DNA of 64,000 bases from Apostichopus japonicus (GCF_037975245.1 NC_092565.1:5593999-5657998), one strand, 5' to 3'; numbered from the stretch's first letter, positions 12,145 through 27,537 are shown. The notes: a model not told the origin generated them from the sequence alone. Numbers and translations: made by a program.

Positions 12145-15100
12145 ATTGATATTCTAGGTACATTTGTGGGCAATAATGGTGACCTTTAAAAGTACAAATT
12201 TATACCAAACATGACGTAACAAAACATACACTCTAAAGAAAGAAACGCTATATGGATGCAGGAAAGTTTGCCAAAATAACTATACAGTAGTAAAATTACG
12301 ATCCAATTTAATGATCGAGAAATTGGTCAAAAATTGTTCACAAAATCACAAATAGATAATCGTCTAAAAGGGGCACAAAATGTTTGGTGCAATATTTGGC
12401 GAATCTTTTTTGACGAAAAGCTTGTAAGATTATAGGTTGATTTCTCTTTCTCATTTACCTTTCTAATTCCGTTTTGCATCTTTCTTTGCAAGCACTCCGG
12501 AATTAAAGAATGTGTGGGGATCTTTGTACTACCTGAAAGATCAGAAGTAAAGATATTCAGGAGTTACGTTGATATATTTAGAATGCTGCGTATGGACTTT
12601 GTCAGATACGCAGAATGATAAGAGAAAAAAAAATAAAAAAATAAACCAGATGAAAAGAGGGTTAAAAAATATAGTCATTAATTCTTGAGTAGGGTGAGAG
12701 GTGAGTAAGGTGTACGATCCAAAGCTTTTTTGTCTTTTTTCCCCAATTTATTGTTCTAAATTTGACATTTTATTTGGTTTAAATAGCTTAAAATCCCATA
12801 TTTTGTAAAGAAGATATAACTGGGGTTGAAGGAAATAGCAGAATATTTTGTTGTTCGCTATTTTCCAGAATGTTGAACTCCTTTTATGCCCGCTCTCAAA
12901 AAACTTCAAATGGCTTCTATTTTCTCACTTTCTCACAAGGGTAAATTCCAGCAGGGAATGGCTTATCTTTTCGACTTTTTAGATTATTCCATTTCTATCA
13001 CTGGATCGTCTTGATCATAAATATAAAAAAAATCTGTAAAAATAATAATAATAAAACCATACCATTGTTGTTTGTTACATAGTATTTGATAAGATTACCA
13101 TATATAACCTCGCCTATTCTGTCAACAACCTTGTGTCCTTGATATGTCCTTGTATCTATATTTAAAGCAACTGCAGTGTTAAATGTTTGTAACGAACTTT
13201 TCTTGCAACATGTTAATCCATCAGAACCCAAATATGTTTGGATTTGTTCCCGTATTGGTAATTATGTTCACAGACACTATCAATACTAAAAAACAAAAAA
13301 CAAAAACAAAAAAAAACAGTTAATCAGAATTGTTCGGATTTTGCTAAACTTTTATTTCATACTTAAAATGAAATATCACGAGCTGCGGTGTTAGAATTTG
13401 TGGACTTGTGTAGTTTCGAAATTTTCACGAGAAATAAAGCACCACGATGTTTTCAACCTGATTAAAGTTTATAATACCTGGTCTGGCTTATTTATTTATG
13501 TTATATTAATATATTAATGCATACATCAAAGTTTTATTTCTATTTTTCAATTAATATAAATAAATGTCAATATAGTTTTTTTTTAATTTCCCAATTGGTT
13601 TTCTTTCTGTTATTATATACTATTATAAAAGAAGTATGTTAGGCGACTAAATATTTTTGAGTTCTAATCGAAATAATTCCCAAAATAGTTAAGAAACTTT
13701 CGTTTGATTAACAAACGTATATTTCCATTAATACAGAAAACAATCTTATTTTGAGTGATATTATTAAATAGGTTTTTATAAATTGAAAACCAAACGCTAA
13801 ATAGGATGCTTTAAGTGTAGCTTTTGCCTTCATAAAGCGGGTACATTTCTCCTATTATCTTATTAATTCAAGACATTCTTCTGCAGTAACTTTTTGAATC
13901 AGCAAATGTATATTATATGTTTGGTCTCTTTTGCCTCGTAAAAGGAATACATATGAGCATAGATACCATTACGTTAATATGAAATCCATTAAGTAAACGA
14001 AGCGAGAGTATCCTGTCGGCCTTGTTATTAGTGCAGTGTGCTATCTGACTTTTAAACGCGACATGCTATGATGTGGAACGTTATTACGGTCTATAATGTA
14101 CAAATCTAACGGCCTTAATTTTATTAATGTCTGTTCTGTGACTAAGCTTTTAATATCATCTCCATTTGCCTATATCGTGGTCAGCAACGTTGGCTCAAGA
14201 TGCCAGCATGCTTACATATATGTTAAAATTTATCCGAAGTTAATTTCCGGAGCTTCTTGGTTACACACGATTTGACCCTCCAAATTATTCCCAAATAGTT
14301 AGTGCTTGAGCATCTCGGAGAGTTAATAGTATAAATACGCAAAGGAGACAACCTTTCATTAACGTTTCTCTCAAAAGTGGGACGTATAAGAGGGCGTCAA
14401 GTGCCAGTGAAATATTTGTTGACGTAAAGCAATGAGTTTTCATAAAGGTAACGACGGGGTACACACATTTCACTACACTGAGGAGGAGAGGCATATTTAT
14501 ATCATCCCTCCCCCTTTACTCCCCACCCCTACCCTCTACTGTTCCGACCATTCACCTCACCCCACCCTTACTGATGGTGATCTATTACCGTTTCAACCAG
14601 GGGGGGGGGGGCCTTCCGCAAGCATACCCGCTGTAGTTAGTTCCGTCATACAAAATCACGGATAGCACAACTGCACAGCTTAGGCCTCTATATCGCTATA
14701 CAAATATGTGTTGGATACTTGTATATCCTACCATAGCCTACATACTGTATAGTATTCATTTATTGTTTCCTTGAAATATATGACAGGATCTTATCGACGA
14801 ATCGTCTGTAGTTATACTTGAAGAATCTTGTTACATTATTCTTATTCCCCTGGCTGGCTCGTTCCCCGTAAAAAAAAGAGTACAATCTCTCTTATTCAGC
14901 AAGTTATGCCATATATATAAAACCGAAGCCTTTAGAACCATTCAAGATATGTTTTTTCCCCCACATAGCTGTAGGATATAGCAAACTTCTACATTACACT
15001 TTAACAATGTTATGCAGAGATGTAGCCAAAAATCAAGATAACGTATTAGAAAAGTCGAATCTAGTCTTAAAAAGAAAAAAAATCTAAAAATAAACCACTC

Positions 15101-15489
15101 TGCTAGAATTGTGAAACATAAATCCCCCATTATTAGAGATTGTTGTCAATTACTGTCCCTGTTGGTTGAAGCGACGGTTTAGTATAGATGCTATTAAATT
15201 AATCAATCGTACAGTAACTATATACGCGGAAAACAAAAGGTATGTTGGAGTTTTGAAGAATCATTATCATACCAAGCATCAAGTTTGATTTCATTCACCT
15301 TCAAGCATATCTTGATACGCATGAGCTTTCACAGAACGAGGAAATTATATGAAAAGAATACGGTAGTTTATATAGAGAGGTACACTTGTTTGGCATGTAA
15401 CAGAGGACTTTAACAACCCGAAGCATGCATCATCTTCTTTCAACCAACCGTTTTTGTGACACGAAAAAAAGAAAAAAATGAAGCACCAT
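12145..15489. other. Unique AT-rich DNA, no gene seen
   Basis: No recognisable gene. A 77-codon minus-strand frame at 12998-13231 looks moderately protein-like but has no family match or splice context that I can support. A G10-type run lies near 14601-14610, and a TTA/TAAT-rich stretch at 13495-13575. Confidence 0.55.
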
Positions 15490-15612
15490 CACCCGATTCA
15501 CACAGATGGTTATCACACTGCAGAGGTTTATACAGTGAGTACACTGTAAATCTATTTTGTTTTTTACACCAGAGTAAAAACTGGATCGTGTTGATAAATA
15601 TGATAACACACC
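15490..15612. repeat. Dispersed repeat shared with 7828-7915
   Basis: The segment shares ordered blocks with 7828-7915: CCGATTCACAC, ACACTGCA, then ACTGGATCGTG followed by TGATAAATAT. Order and orientation are the same, with variable spacing, so both probably derive from one repeat family. At 7.9 kb the block leads directly into the long hairpin; here the hairpin is absent. Confidence 0.55.
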
Positions 15613-15782
15613 TTTGAAACCATGAATACTTCACTGAAAAACATCCAATTGTTACGATATTGTACGTGAGATATGTGCGATTCTACATATCAATCAGAAA
15701 ATATTCTATAAAAAATAGAATCTAGGAATCTTTAGGAAGGTGACCTCGTAATGAATATAATACAACTGGTATTAACTTGAGA

Positions 15783-15963
15783 TACGGATGCTGGTATAGG
15801 TTAACCAGTCGTTTAGTTTAAAACTGCAATTGTAAACTAATCTCTACAATACTACATAGTGTATGTTACAGTACGGATGCTGGTATAGGTTGTTATGCCC
15901 AGTCGTTTAGTTAAAAACTAAATGTGTAAACTAATCTCTACAATACTACATAGCATGTTACAG
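15783..15963. repeat. Tandem duplication, about 90-bp unit, two copies
   Basis: Copy one (15783-15871) and copy two (15872-15963) both begin TACGGATGCTGGTATAGGTT and end near ATGTTACAG. The middle CAGTCGTTTAGTT and TGTAAACTAATCTCTACAAT blocks are conserved, with small indels. Unit lengths are 89 and 92 bases. Confidence 0.92.
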
Positions 15964-16099
15964 TTAAAAATAACCGCGAAAGAGGTCATTCTGAGGCCTT
16001 CATGTATCGTATCGTTTCAACACAGGACCCTGGGATAAAACCTTCCATAAAACCATAAATAAAAGGAAAGAGAGAAAAGAAAGAAAATGGCTCAAAATG

Positions 16100-16585
<486 letters not shown>

Positions 16586-16675
16586 CGTACTCGAGGCTTT
16601 TGAAAATCTAATAAAGGCACTAGGGTACTCGTACCGTGGGGACTTCTTCTTGTACTCGATATAATGCTGTTGTAC
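16586..16675 (-). repeat. Diverged GTAC-family fragment beside TA array
   Basis: On the minus strand the segment reads GGTACAACAGCAT, CGAGTACAAG, AAGTCCCC, GGTACGAGTACCC and CGAGTACGAA in order. These are the words of the arrays at 9.4 kb and 35 kb. It directly abuts the TA array. Confidence 0.6.
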
Positions 16676-19600
16676 CTTTACCGCAAATCTGGTTGCTACA
16701 TATGCGTGGCCTTTAAATACAAGGAACTATGTCTCTCAGCTCCCTGATTGTTGTGTTGGACTGGAAACCCTGGATGTCAGCCTACGTCTTGTATATAAAA
16801 CCATTACCTAAGTAAATAAAATGATATGACAACACCTAAAATGAGTGTAAACTAACAAAGGGGTGTGAAATTTGCCAAGGTGATAGTTCCCCTTCGTGTC
16901 CCACTTCATCGACGCCTTTAAGTTATATGCGATTGGATGAAATGCTGACTTTAAATTAGGGCCACAATGTAATTGGTTTATTATGGGGAATTTCTCAAAG
17001 TTTTCTTGAGCTATTCCTATTAGGCTAAGTGACCTTTATAGGGAAGTAAGTTGTTTTCCTTAACATGTTGATCACAACAAGACATCCAGTATTACCTTAA
17101 TTGCGATTGAGGAAATGAGGTGAAGTTCTTGATAAGGATTTCATCAACTGGGACCTCACGAGGTAAGAGATTTTTGCAATGTGTATATTAATTATGATTT
17201 ATTAATTATTTATTATTATTATTATTTATTTATTAATTATGTATTACTTTAAAAGAAAAAGCCTTTTGATTTGATTATTGTTAATTTCCAATACCTTTCT
17301 GTATATATACACTCTGAAATTCTGAAATTCCAAAATATATTTATTCAAGGGGGGAAACGTTTTATATTTATTTTTTATAAGGAATGGTCAAGTGACCAAA
17401 CATAATTATAAAGCAGAGATTTTAATTCGATATGTCGCTACTGCATCAGTGAAAAACGACTTCAAATATAGACACAACATCACCGCACAATTAGTGGAAA
17501 CTATTTTTCAATAGATTATTAACTTCATTAAGTCACGTATGTTGTTCTAATAAAGTTATAACTACATGACATGTATATAAAATGTTGATGTTGAACCAAT
17601 ATCATTCAACAAAATCTATATTCTTTCCACTTTCGTGGAATGGGGGAGAGGGGGGGGGGACTATATCCCATTCTATAATGGTATATGGCTCTTCAATAGC
17701 AGTGAGATAAAGAATCAGCACGTGACTACGAAACGCCAAACTTTGAAGGAAAGATAAACTGAGAACAGCAAAAAACATTCTGATTACTTTTCGACCGCAA
17801 GATATATTCCCATTTACAAATGTGAAATAAGAAAGATTTATAAGTAAATCAGTAGAAAGAGAAGCAGCCTTGTTTTATTGAAAGCTATAAGGAGAAAAAA
17901 GAAGGAAATATAAGAAAAAGCTACAAACAATGGTGATAAAAAAGAACAGAAAAAAAGAACTGACGAAAGGAAAGAAAACGCCGAAAGAAGTTCGGAATAA
18001 TTTGATGATAATTCCCTCCGTTCTAAATTTTCTTGTTCATGACGTGAAACTTAAAACTCAGACACACTAGCGGCAAGAGCATAATCATTTTTGTTTAGTC
18101 CCAGAGAGGCAAAAATTGTTCAATTTTCGAGTGAAGGAAATAGCTGGAGAGAATTGAAATTTGAACGTAATTGTGAGAGACGTGATGTTATATAATTATC
18201 ATCGTGGACAGTTCGTATTCAACGTGGCACGTCTTACAGTGTTACCGTCTCTTAAATTTAACGTCTTATTGACCATGGCAGTTACTATATTATGAAACAT
18301 ACAAAGCAATACATAGATAGAGACCGTATATCTCCGAGGGAGGCATATAATCCTAAGGACAGCCATCAGGCGTTTTGATAAATTTGTAAAGTTCTGTAAC
18401 GATTCTTATGAATTCTGACTTGTATTTATATATATATATATATACACATGTGGCGTTGGGTACACTGATCTAAACAATTGAGATTGTATATTGGCAAGTT
18501 GAAGTTTTTTTTGTTTAGAGAAGCCGTTGCCCGGGATATGAAACAAAGCAAAATAGCATAGAACAGAACAAAATATAACAGAAGAGAACTTCAATAGGAG
18601 TTACGGTAGCTTTCTGAATTGCGTTTATTTCAGTACAATGATACGGTTGTATAAAGGTATGCTGTTTTGGCCTCAAATATGCTAGATATTCAAATATGGT
18701 CACCTTTGGGCAAAATTACAACCTTCGAGAAAATTTTCCTCACTGGGACATTCAGTCATCTTGTGTGTTCCTTAAAAATGTCTGGGAACGTGATAGTGTG
18801 AAGGCAGCATATACGATCTAGGTAGGCTTCAAAAAACAATCTTTTCATTTTGCAGTCAATGGCTGAAATATTGTATTATTGTCTACATTTTGCACCACAG
18901 TAGGTTGCCCTTTTTCACATTGAAGGTATGTCAATTTATTACATTTTCTTGTTGTGCAGTTCCTTCCAAATCATCTATCCATATTCCTCCCCCTAAAATT
19001 TCAATTAAAAGCTGCCTCAGTTGTTGAAATGTTCCCCAGAAATTTTCTATATTGATAGAAATATCAGTTTTTGGTTCCGATGATAATTGTAACCTTTGTA
19101 GTCATGCAGGTGGATGAGTGTTGTGTATGTGATGCCTTGCTTTTAAGCATGATATCTCAAGAAAGGAAGCTTGGACCAATTTCATATTAAGTATGTTGTT
19201 GAGACACGTTGAGTTCAAGAATCAAGATCCTCCTGTATGTATTAGCGATAAGCTGTTGAATATCAGTTTTAAAACAGTATCTTCATTGACGCATCACTAA
19301 CTTAATTAGGAATAAAAGTAATGACACATTTATCCTAAGATAATATCTTTGTGGACCTGGATCGGTATTTTCTTTTACAATTCATTGTTTCCGCAAATAA
19401 CATTAAACATGCTTTTGTTGAAAACCTTTTTGAACAGACTTCGATTTTTATAACAGATTTCACTGATAAAAACAGAAGAGACTATCTTAAATCAACTTAA
19501 GACTTTTAACAACGATTGATTTTCTTATTATAGAGAGTGAATTTTGTGGGGCATGTTAAATTCGTTGTTTGCATTTTCTCGACAATTTCCGGCTATTTAA

Positions 19601-19910
19601 CTAAAGAATTAAATGCAAGACAAAACTCAACTTCTTAAATTTCCTTTTGAAACTGTTCGAGTTTTACTATTATTGTTTGAAAGGAAACTTGGCTATTCAA
19701 GCTTGTAAACTATTTTTTTTTATGGATTTCTGTATCCAAAGAACATGAAAAAAATACCAATAAAAAAAAAACTGAAAGTTAATTAATGTAATACGATACT
19801 ATGTACTGCTTTAAACTAAATATGGATCGCATGATATATTCTGAAATAATAGACTGCTAAATAAACTTGACAATTGACGCGTGATGTGCTATATTTTACC
19901 CTGCAGTAAA
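16676..19910. other. Unique AT-rich DNA, no gene seen
   Basis: Contains a TTA/TAT-rich stretch at 17190-17250, a purine-rich stretch (mostly A and G on the plus strand) at 17880-18000, and a short (TA) tract near 18427-18446. No exon, RNA gene or terminal repeats are recognised. Confidence 0.55.
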
Positions 19911-19912
19911 TA

Positions 19913-19980
<68 letters not shown>
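19911..19980. repeat. (TA)n microsatellite
   Basis: Seventy bases of TA with one CATA interruption. The right flank begins GACGGCGAAATCG. Confidence 0.95.
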
Positions 19981-19983
<3 letters not shown>

Positions 19984-20391
19984 GGCGAAATCGAGGAAAC
20001 AGATTAATCAATCCGGGTATCTTTTAACGGTTAATTAAAGGGAGAAAAAATCAGTCTTACGAATTCTGATGATTTATAACAGAAACAACATGACAAGAAC
20101 AGGATTCACCTTTTAACGATTAATCAGACAACGAAGGAAATGAAACTTGAGCGCCAATTTGAGATTAATGAAAATTTAACTAACGCAAATATAACTAAGG
20201 CGGTACGTGTTATTAAACTGTTAAGTGTATGCTAAAGGTATAAATACAAAGTCACGTGACTGAGACACGCTTTAAAGGGATTTTCAAAGAAATGAAAGTC
20301 AACACGATTTCCTTCTGGTCGCTGTGTTACATATTATGATGCATCAAGTATCGTTCCAAGTTAAACAATCTGTTGATGAAAGGGTATCACA
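19981..20391. other. Unique DNA
   Basis: No feature recognised apart from ordinary AT-rich sequence leading into a CAGT microsatellite. Confidence 0.5.
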
Positions 20392-20412
20392 TCAGTCAGT
20401 CAGTCAGTCAGT
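20392..20412. repeat. (CAGT)n microsatellite
   Basis: Five tandem TCAG/CAGT units, followed by looser GTCAGT, GTCCGT and GGTCAGT words to about 20450, which look like decayed units. Confidence 0.85.
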
Positions 20413-20529
20413 ACGTCAATCCATCAGTGAGTTAGTCCGTCGGTCAGTTAATCATTGTTATTAAAAAAAGTTTTGGACTGTGACTTTGGTCATAGTAAAG
20501 TCAGACGGTCAGAGAAATCAATTAGAATT

Positions 20530-21205
<676 letters not shown>

Positions 21206-21967
21206 ATTCATATCTCAACAAGGTAACACTTGTCGGCTTCAGAGGGTGATGCTAAAGCATCCCGATTGAACTGTCCCATCTTTCACATCAAATACTACCA
21301 TTTTCTAGAAAAAGTTACAATATGATAATTTAAATGTGAATGAGTTTCTGTATAAATTTAAGTTTGCATTACAGGTAGAAAAGCAATTTTAAGTAATTAC
21401 AATTCTCCTGGGCCGCTTCCGTGTAGCATATTTTAAGGTTTGCTATTGGCGGGAGCCGAATGTTATTTGAGTAACAAGATTAATGTAAGATGACTTTATT
21501 TATTAAATTTTGCATACAATGTAGCAGGTAATACCTGTCCGCTTCAATTTCCTTGTGTCTGTTTGAAAAATAGACAATATTTGTCGTTACTTTGCGGAAA
21601 GTATATTGAAATAAATGTTGGCAAAAAAAAAGAAGAAAAAAAGAACTTAATAGGGTGACAAGCATTTACTCCTTCACACAGAGAGAACTAATTTAATCTT
21701 CAAAGTCATCAGTTGTCAAACCTACCACCTCCTTATTCTGATTCCGTTCACTGTCCAAATGGGAAGGTGACAGCAATAGAAAAAATTACTCTGCCTCAAA
21801 AATTTCATGATATTTTAAGTGTCTCGATTCCACAGTGAAACAAACAAATTTCTAATTCGTTATCTATATCTTTTGAAATCGTTTTAACCTATTAGCCTGG
21901 ATACCAAAAATGACTCTCTTTTGAGGGGTTGTATAAAGAGTTATTAACTGTGTCCGTTAAAAGTCAA
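21206..21967. other. Unique DNA, no gene seen
   Basis: AT-rich sequence with no repeat or exon recognised. Confidence 0.5.
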
Positions 21968-22118
<151 letters not shown>

Positions 22119-23654
22119 ATGTTACAACCGTTTCACTACGTTAATTATACAGTGGAGACGTTTAATTTTAAGCGACTACTCAAGGTTGTTGGTCCGAATA
22201 CCGCAATCACATCTAATTAAGCATCGAACCTATGAATAAATTACACCACACTGACAATTGCAATGGATATTTATAAGTCGCACTGTCTATACATTACGAC
22301 TAACAGAGGATACTTAAAGCGATATGTTGACTTTAAGTATCAATGTTGAACTCATTTTAACAAGATTCATTGCGTTGAGCGAATGTTCAAATTAGTTGTT
22401 ATCAAATTATACTCCTTGTGATATAGAAATAAGGGACGAGTGCTTGGTCTGTGTAACACAAGAGTTAGTCGTCCCCTGCAACCTCCTCCAGTGTAAACCA
22501 ACCGTCACCAACTCACCCACCCACCCCTCCCCCAACCCCTACCCACCCACCGCCCACATGTATCAACATTTGTTGTAAACAGATAAAGCAATCCCCATTT
22601 GTTCTTATATTCTTCAAATTGAAACGTGATAATCGGCGGAGACAAAAAGAGAAGGCGAAATAAATGAACTTGTAAAATCTAGCTTTAATTCTATTGCGTA
22701 ATATGTTTATAACTTTAATGAAATAGATTTGATGTGATCTGACATGCATGTGAAATTTCCTTTCCTGCGATATTTCTTGTTCGAAATGCCAAAACGAAAA
22801 AATAAATCATTTTTTAAGTGAAGAATTAATGAAACTATTATCAAGCAACTAAAGTCGGTTCATTGCCTAAGAGCAGCAACGCGTATAGATATTTACTCAC
22901 GCATTACAGCTTTGATATAACCTCACTTAATTTGTGTATACCTGGAGGAATATGTGATCATGAAAATAAATAATATTTTCAATTCAACATATTTTTTTCA
23001 TGCTCTATTAATTCCATAGATTGAAACTTGATTGAATCTTTTATATTTAGTGTTTATTGGTTTGTAAGTAGAGACGAAATCTAAATAGATTGAAATGTCA
23101 TATTTTTAATAAGAATCTGAAAAAAATGATGGCAAATATATCGATTGTAAAGGTTACTTTTAATTTGTAGCTATACTATTGGCCCTCAAAAACTTTCCTG
23201 CGGTCAGAGATTATTAGCTGGGAGAAAACTTCATTTAATAATATATGATTGAAGTTTTCTGTCTCTGCAAATTATAAAACTAGCCACAAAATTCGTGCCT
23301 AACTAAGCAGGTTTTGAATGTGTTCAAAATCCGTTATTTACAAACTGGCATGTAACATAAACGACGTTACATATATACTCTGTGCAAGTTGTTATTAAAG
23401 CATTCATAAGATTATTTTCTTCAACTTTCGCACTGTTACTTTAAGGTAAATATTAATAGATTGGAAATAGGAACCGCCGCGAGCTGGCCTCACCCAGCTG
23501 TGAATTACAAAGGGACCTCCTTTGCAGAAACTTACACTTTATTATGGCTAACGAACCCCAAACGGCCCTTAGTGTCAACGTTGTAGATGGTATTCAATGA
23601 TATTAAGTTATGATCTGGACCGAACTAACCGGAATGCAGTGTGCAGTTACATCA
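22119..23654. other. Unique AT-rich DNA, no gene seen
   Basis: Includes a C-rich patch with ACCCACC words at 22514-22555. No gene is recognised. Confidence 0.5.
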
Positions 23655-23766
23655 TATATATGTATGTATATATACATTGTGTTTATATATATATATATGT
23701 TTATATACATATATATATATGTCTATATATATATATGTCTATATATATATATATATGTCTATATAT

Positions 23767-23820
<54 letters not shown>
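23655..23820. repeat. (TA)n array with ATGTCTATAT units
   Basis: The left half contains repeated TATATGTCTATATATATA blocks and the right half is pure TA. It is a compound microsatellite. Confidence 0.95.
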
Positions 23821-23822
<2 letters not shown>

Positions 23823-26800
23823 TGTTCTGTTTATATTATGCATGTTTATGTTTTGTGTGCCCGTAATTTTTAATGAGGCTTTAAACCTCTAGAGACGTAC
23901 AGATTGTTATCATAAGCGCATGTCTTTTCTAGAATGGCTCGTGATTTCGACATTTACCAAACCTTGACTTAATTTAATCTGTGGCGAATTCAATATAGGT
24001 TACGTGTATGTCGCTATATAGCTATAACTGAAATCTAAAGTACAGCATATGCCAAGCTGAGTGACTTAATGGGCAATTTATCTAATCAGTGTTACCGTAT
24101 ACTGCCATAATGTCACTCATATAGAGGGATAGGAAACGATAAAATGTCATTATTGGATCAAATCGTTCCTCACTTATTAAAAAGCCCAAAAACATTCTGT
24201 CAATGTCACTTACAACCTTCCATTCGAAGTGCACATGGGTTAGGTAAACTGACAGCAAAGTAAATGAACCATCTTTTTAATAATTGATTCTATTCCACAT
24301 GGCGACTTGGCCAAATTTATTCAATGAAGACGTAGAGTCCAATGATAGTCTTTACTCCAAGGTAAAGTATTTATAATCTACACCGTTTGTTGTTGCAGGC
24401 GCAGACAAAACGAACACACAAACAAACAACCAAAAAAACAAGCAAACACATACACACACAAATGAGATAAAATATGAAATAATAAAATGATACGTTTCTG
24501 TGACTGCAATAGCTGTAGTAGGCCAATGAAGTTATTCAACGAGTTATACCAAAATGTCAAGAAAAATATGTACCAGGATACAACGGGTGGTTTAAGTTGC
24601 ATTTATACAACAACAACAACAAAAAAAAAAAACAAGACAGAGAGATACAAAGTTGTCTATGAGTCGCCTCTTAATATTTCAGCATATAGTGGTAGTCGTT
24701 TGGGCTTCAGGAATTGCCTATACCAACCGATTCACCTATATACATGTACAACTTCTTCGGTTTGATTTAATATTTGTTTTACTATACATTGGACGGTGGT
24801 GGTGGGTGTGGCCGTAGGGTGGGGGGGGGGGGCGTAGTCTTTAGTTTAGATGTGAGGGCATAATCTCGATTGACATTGCTGTTGTTCTGTGTGTGTGCGT
24901 TTATGTGTGTATGTATTTGTGTTTTGGTTGTCCTATAGTTTAACTTGTTTTCTTTCTGTAATGACAATCCTAACAATACATCAGTTTAGGCAGAGCTGTA
25001 ATATCACGTATACATTAACTAAAAGGCCCCTTTTCAGTTAGTTGTATGTATGTATAACTGTTGCTTACGATGTGTTTGTATATACACTATAACTGTCGAG
25101 ATTTTCCTTAGGGCAGGAAGAAACGTGTTTGTTTATTTCCTAAAAGTCTTGACATTTACTCATTATCGTGCAGCTGCAGCGACTAAGGTCGCTCATAAAT
25201 CAATAGGAATAACGTTAAATATGAGATAATCCAATCTGAAATCAATACACCTAAAGAGAAGTCACAATGACCAGAATTTTTTCTCAACCTCAACCCAAAC
25301 CGATGTGCATAAGGGAATGTGGTCATGTGTTCACGCTTGTCGAAAGTACAACATTTTAATGCAAATGTTTGAGGACTGAAGTTAGATAATAATAAATAAA
25401 AAAAATGTTTACTTACCAATATATAAACTAATATCAGTGCGGATTGCTTTTCAGTAACATTTTTTTAAGTTTGTTTTGCACATTATCTGAGACTCCATCA
25501 ATTAAAGAAGGTAGACAACATAACATATACTGATTGGCTGATAATTGACATCGTCATTTTATATCTATTGTCATTTAAACCCATACCTTGGTTATCGACC
25601 GAGAGCTGCTGTCTCTCTATATACGGCATCGTTTATAGTTTGTAATTGTCATCTTCAGAAGACAGTACAAGCGATGTTTTAACCTACATAATAGCCTTAA
25701 AGGGTATTTTTGAAATACTAGGATTGGAGTGTACGTCAAAGCGAATTTAAAATCACTCAGTGAACCCACGAGGAGTAATTACCTTCTATTAATTTGTACA
25801 CGGCATTGGTGACGTCACTTTCGTAACTCCAGTGCACTTCCAACTTAGCCACCGCGTGACAGTCTCTATGGATACACCCTGAAGGTACATCTTACGAACA
25901 AGACATGGGTTATCTTAAATTGACAAGGCGGGGTTTATCAAAATCATAGAGAAAAAATTGAGAAGTTGAAAGAAAAACAAGTTGTGTTGAAGGCAGATGA
26001 CAACACGCACCCAACAATTCTAGCTCATATTTCAAAAAAAAGGTTTGTTCGGGAAACTGTCAAGATTGATGAAAGCAATTTTATGACAGTTGCAATGAAG
26101 AATCAGTTTGGGAGTTGAGTTACATGAAAGTTATTCGTAGGGAGTGGCCATATTATGCTTGTAAGGAGACAATGGCTTGCTATTTAATGGGAGGGGATAG
26201 GGGGAGGGGTAGAAGCGGATGAGAGGAACTGCTCTAATAAATCGGAAATAAAACGGTTCCTCGTTCTCAAAAGTTGATAACAAAACAATAGACTAATTGT
26301 CTACAAATGTAATATCCGAAACAACAGAAATAAAGCAACCCATCCCCCACTTCGTCCCACTGTCTCCTTCGCCATGACAGATTCGATGTATCCGATTTGC
26401 AACCACTATAGAAGATCAAGTTTGGGGTAACTTTATTTATAAGTTAATTGACCAGATTTCGTAGTCAAATTTCGACTATACATAAATTCTTGTTTTCGAA
26501 ATTTGAAACAACGACTTTTATGAGTCGACCACAATGTGTATTGACGCGTGTTGCGTGGGATGGCGCGAAACCAGCAATCACGCACAGTCATTGGACATGA
26601 CGTATAGCCTACAATTTTAACAGTAATCAGACCCCCCTCTTCCGCACCCCCATGCCTGCGCCTAGCTTTATTGGCAGCTACGGGCATTTTTTCATTCAAT
26701 ATCAAAACTTTATCAGAGGAGACAAAAAACACAGAAAATGTGTTCGTGTATAGATTATGTTACTGTGACCTTGATCTGTCCGAAACGATTCTGTGTCGGC

Positions 26801-27138
26801 AGTCAGTGACGCGAAGCATAGTGTCGCGGCCAAGTATATTCTTATCATCCATAGTGTAAGTGTAATGTGATTTGGGAGTGAACTGACCTTGACGTGAACA
26901 TCTTTATTTGGGATTAATATCTGCTGATTTTTAGCTTTAAATCCAAGCAAATCTCTCTCCGTCATGCGATGGCATCATGTTCACATTATGGGGAATATAC
27001 ATATAACGCTCTTAAAGGTTGTTAGATATATGCTCAAAACGGCACAATCCGTTAAAACCCCTACAACACATTGTGAACGTTGACTATAACGGTTTGAAAC
27101 ATCTATCAATAAAGATATTAAGAACTTAAGTGAACTTT
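23821..27138. other. Unique DNA, no gene seen
   Basis: Contains a G12 run at 24821-24832 in a GGTGG-rich context and an ACAACAACA tract at 24607-24620. A CRE-like TGACGTCA lies at about 25811-25818; single sites like this are expected by chance in a window this size. No exon family is recognised. Confidence 0.5.
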
Positions 27139-27338
27139 AGATATATTTATATATATATATATATATATAATTGAAAATCGTAATGAGTTGGAAAATCAAG
27201 AACAGTGACAAAACTTCCAGCCTCCACCGGGATTCGAACCCAGGCCTCCCGCTTTGTACGCGGACACCCTAACCACTAGACTATGGACGCTGATTGTATG
27301 TCCAGAGGTTCGAAACCGGTAAGGAAGGTCGTAATTCC
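27139..27338 (-). mobile_element. tRNA-derived SINE, family A, with (TA)n tail
   Basis: On the minus strand, a tRNA-like unit spans 27290 to 27220. A-box TAGTCTAGTGG (27273-27283) and B-box GGTTCGAATCC (27230-27240) match the Pol III consensus. A cloverleaf is drawable, with a seven-base acceptor stem carrying one mismatch (GCGTCCA/TGGAGGC) and anticodon stem CCGC/GCGG with loop GTACAAA. The resemblance is to Glu/Asp-type tRNAs, but the ACA anticodon position and the tail argue for a SINE rather than a functional tRNA gene. Upstream on the minus strand (27338 to 27291) lies a second B-box-like GGTTTCGAACC that is conserved in the neighbouring copy, suggesting a dimeric head. The body ends with TTTTCAATTATATATA, running into the TA tract at 27140-27169. 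Confidence 0.8.
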
Positions 27339-27537
27339 ACTGCAGGCGCCCGCCACATGTATCGAACAATACTATATATAGTTATGTTTTTGGTGACATA
27401 TTTTGCCTTACTCTAAGAGATCAAACATGATGCTAACCAACTCGAAATCATTTGTGATTCCTAAAGCCGGATTTCGAAAGAGATACTTTGAAGAGACTTT
27501 ATGTTAATGAAATGGAGGTAAACGACAAAGGCAAATG

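Noticed and set aside
12998-13231. Minus-strand 77-codon frame as an exon
   Set aside because: It has a mixed composition but no known family, and I could not identify convincing splice partners.
27220-27290. Functional tRNA gene on the minus strand
   Set aside because: The cloverleaf is partial, with an acceptor mismatch and an unusual anticodon. A shared body, (TA)n tail and related truncated copies point to a SINE.
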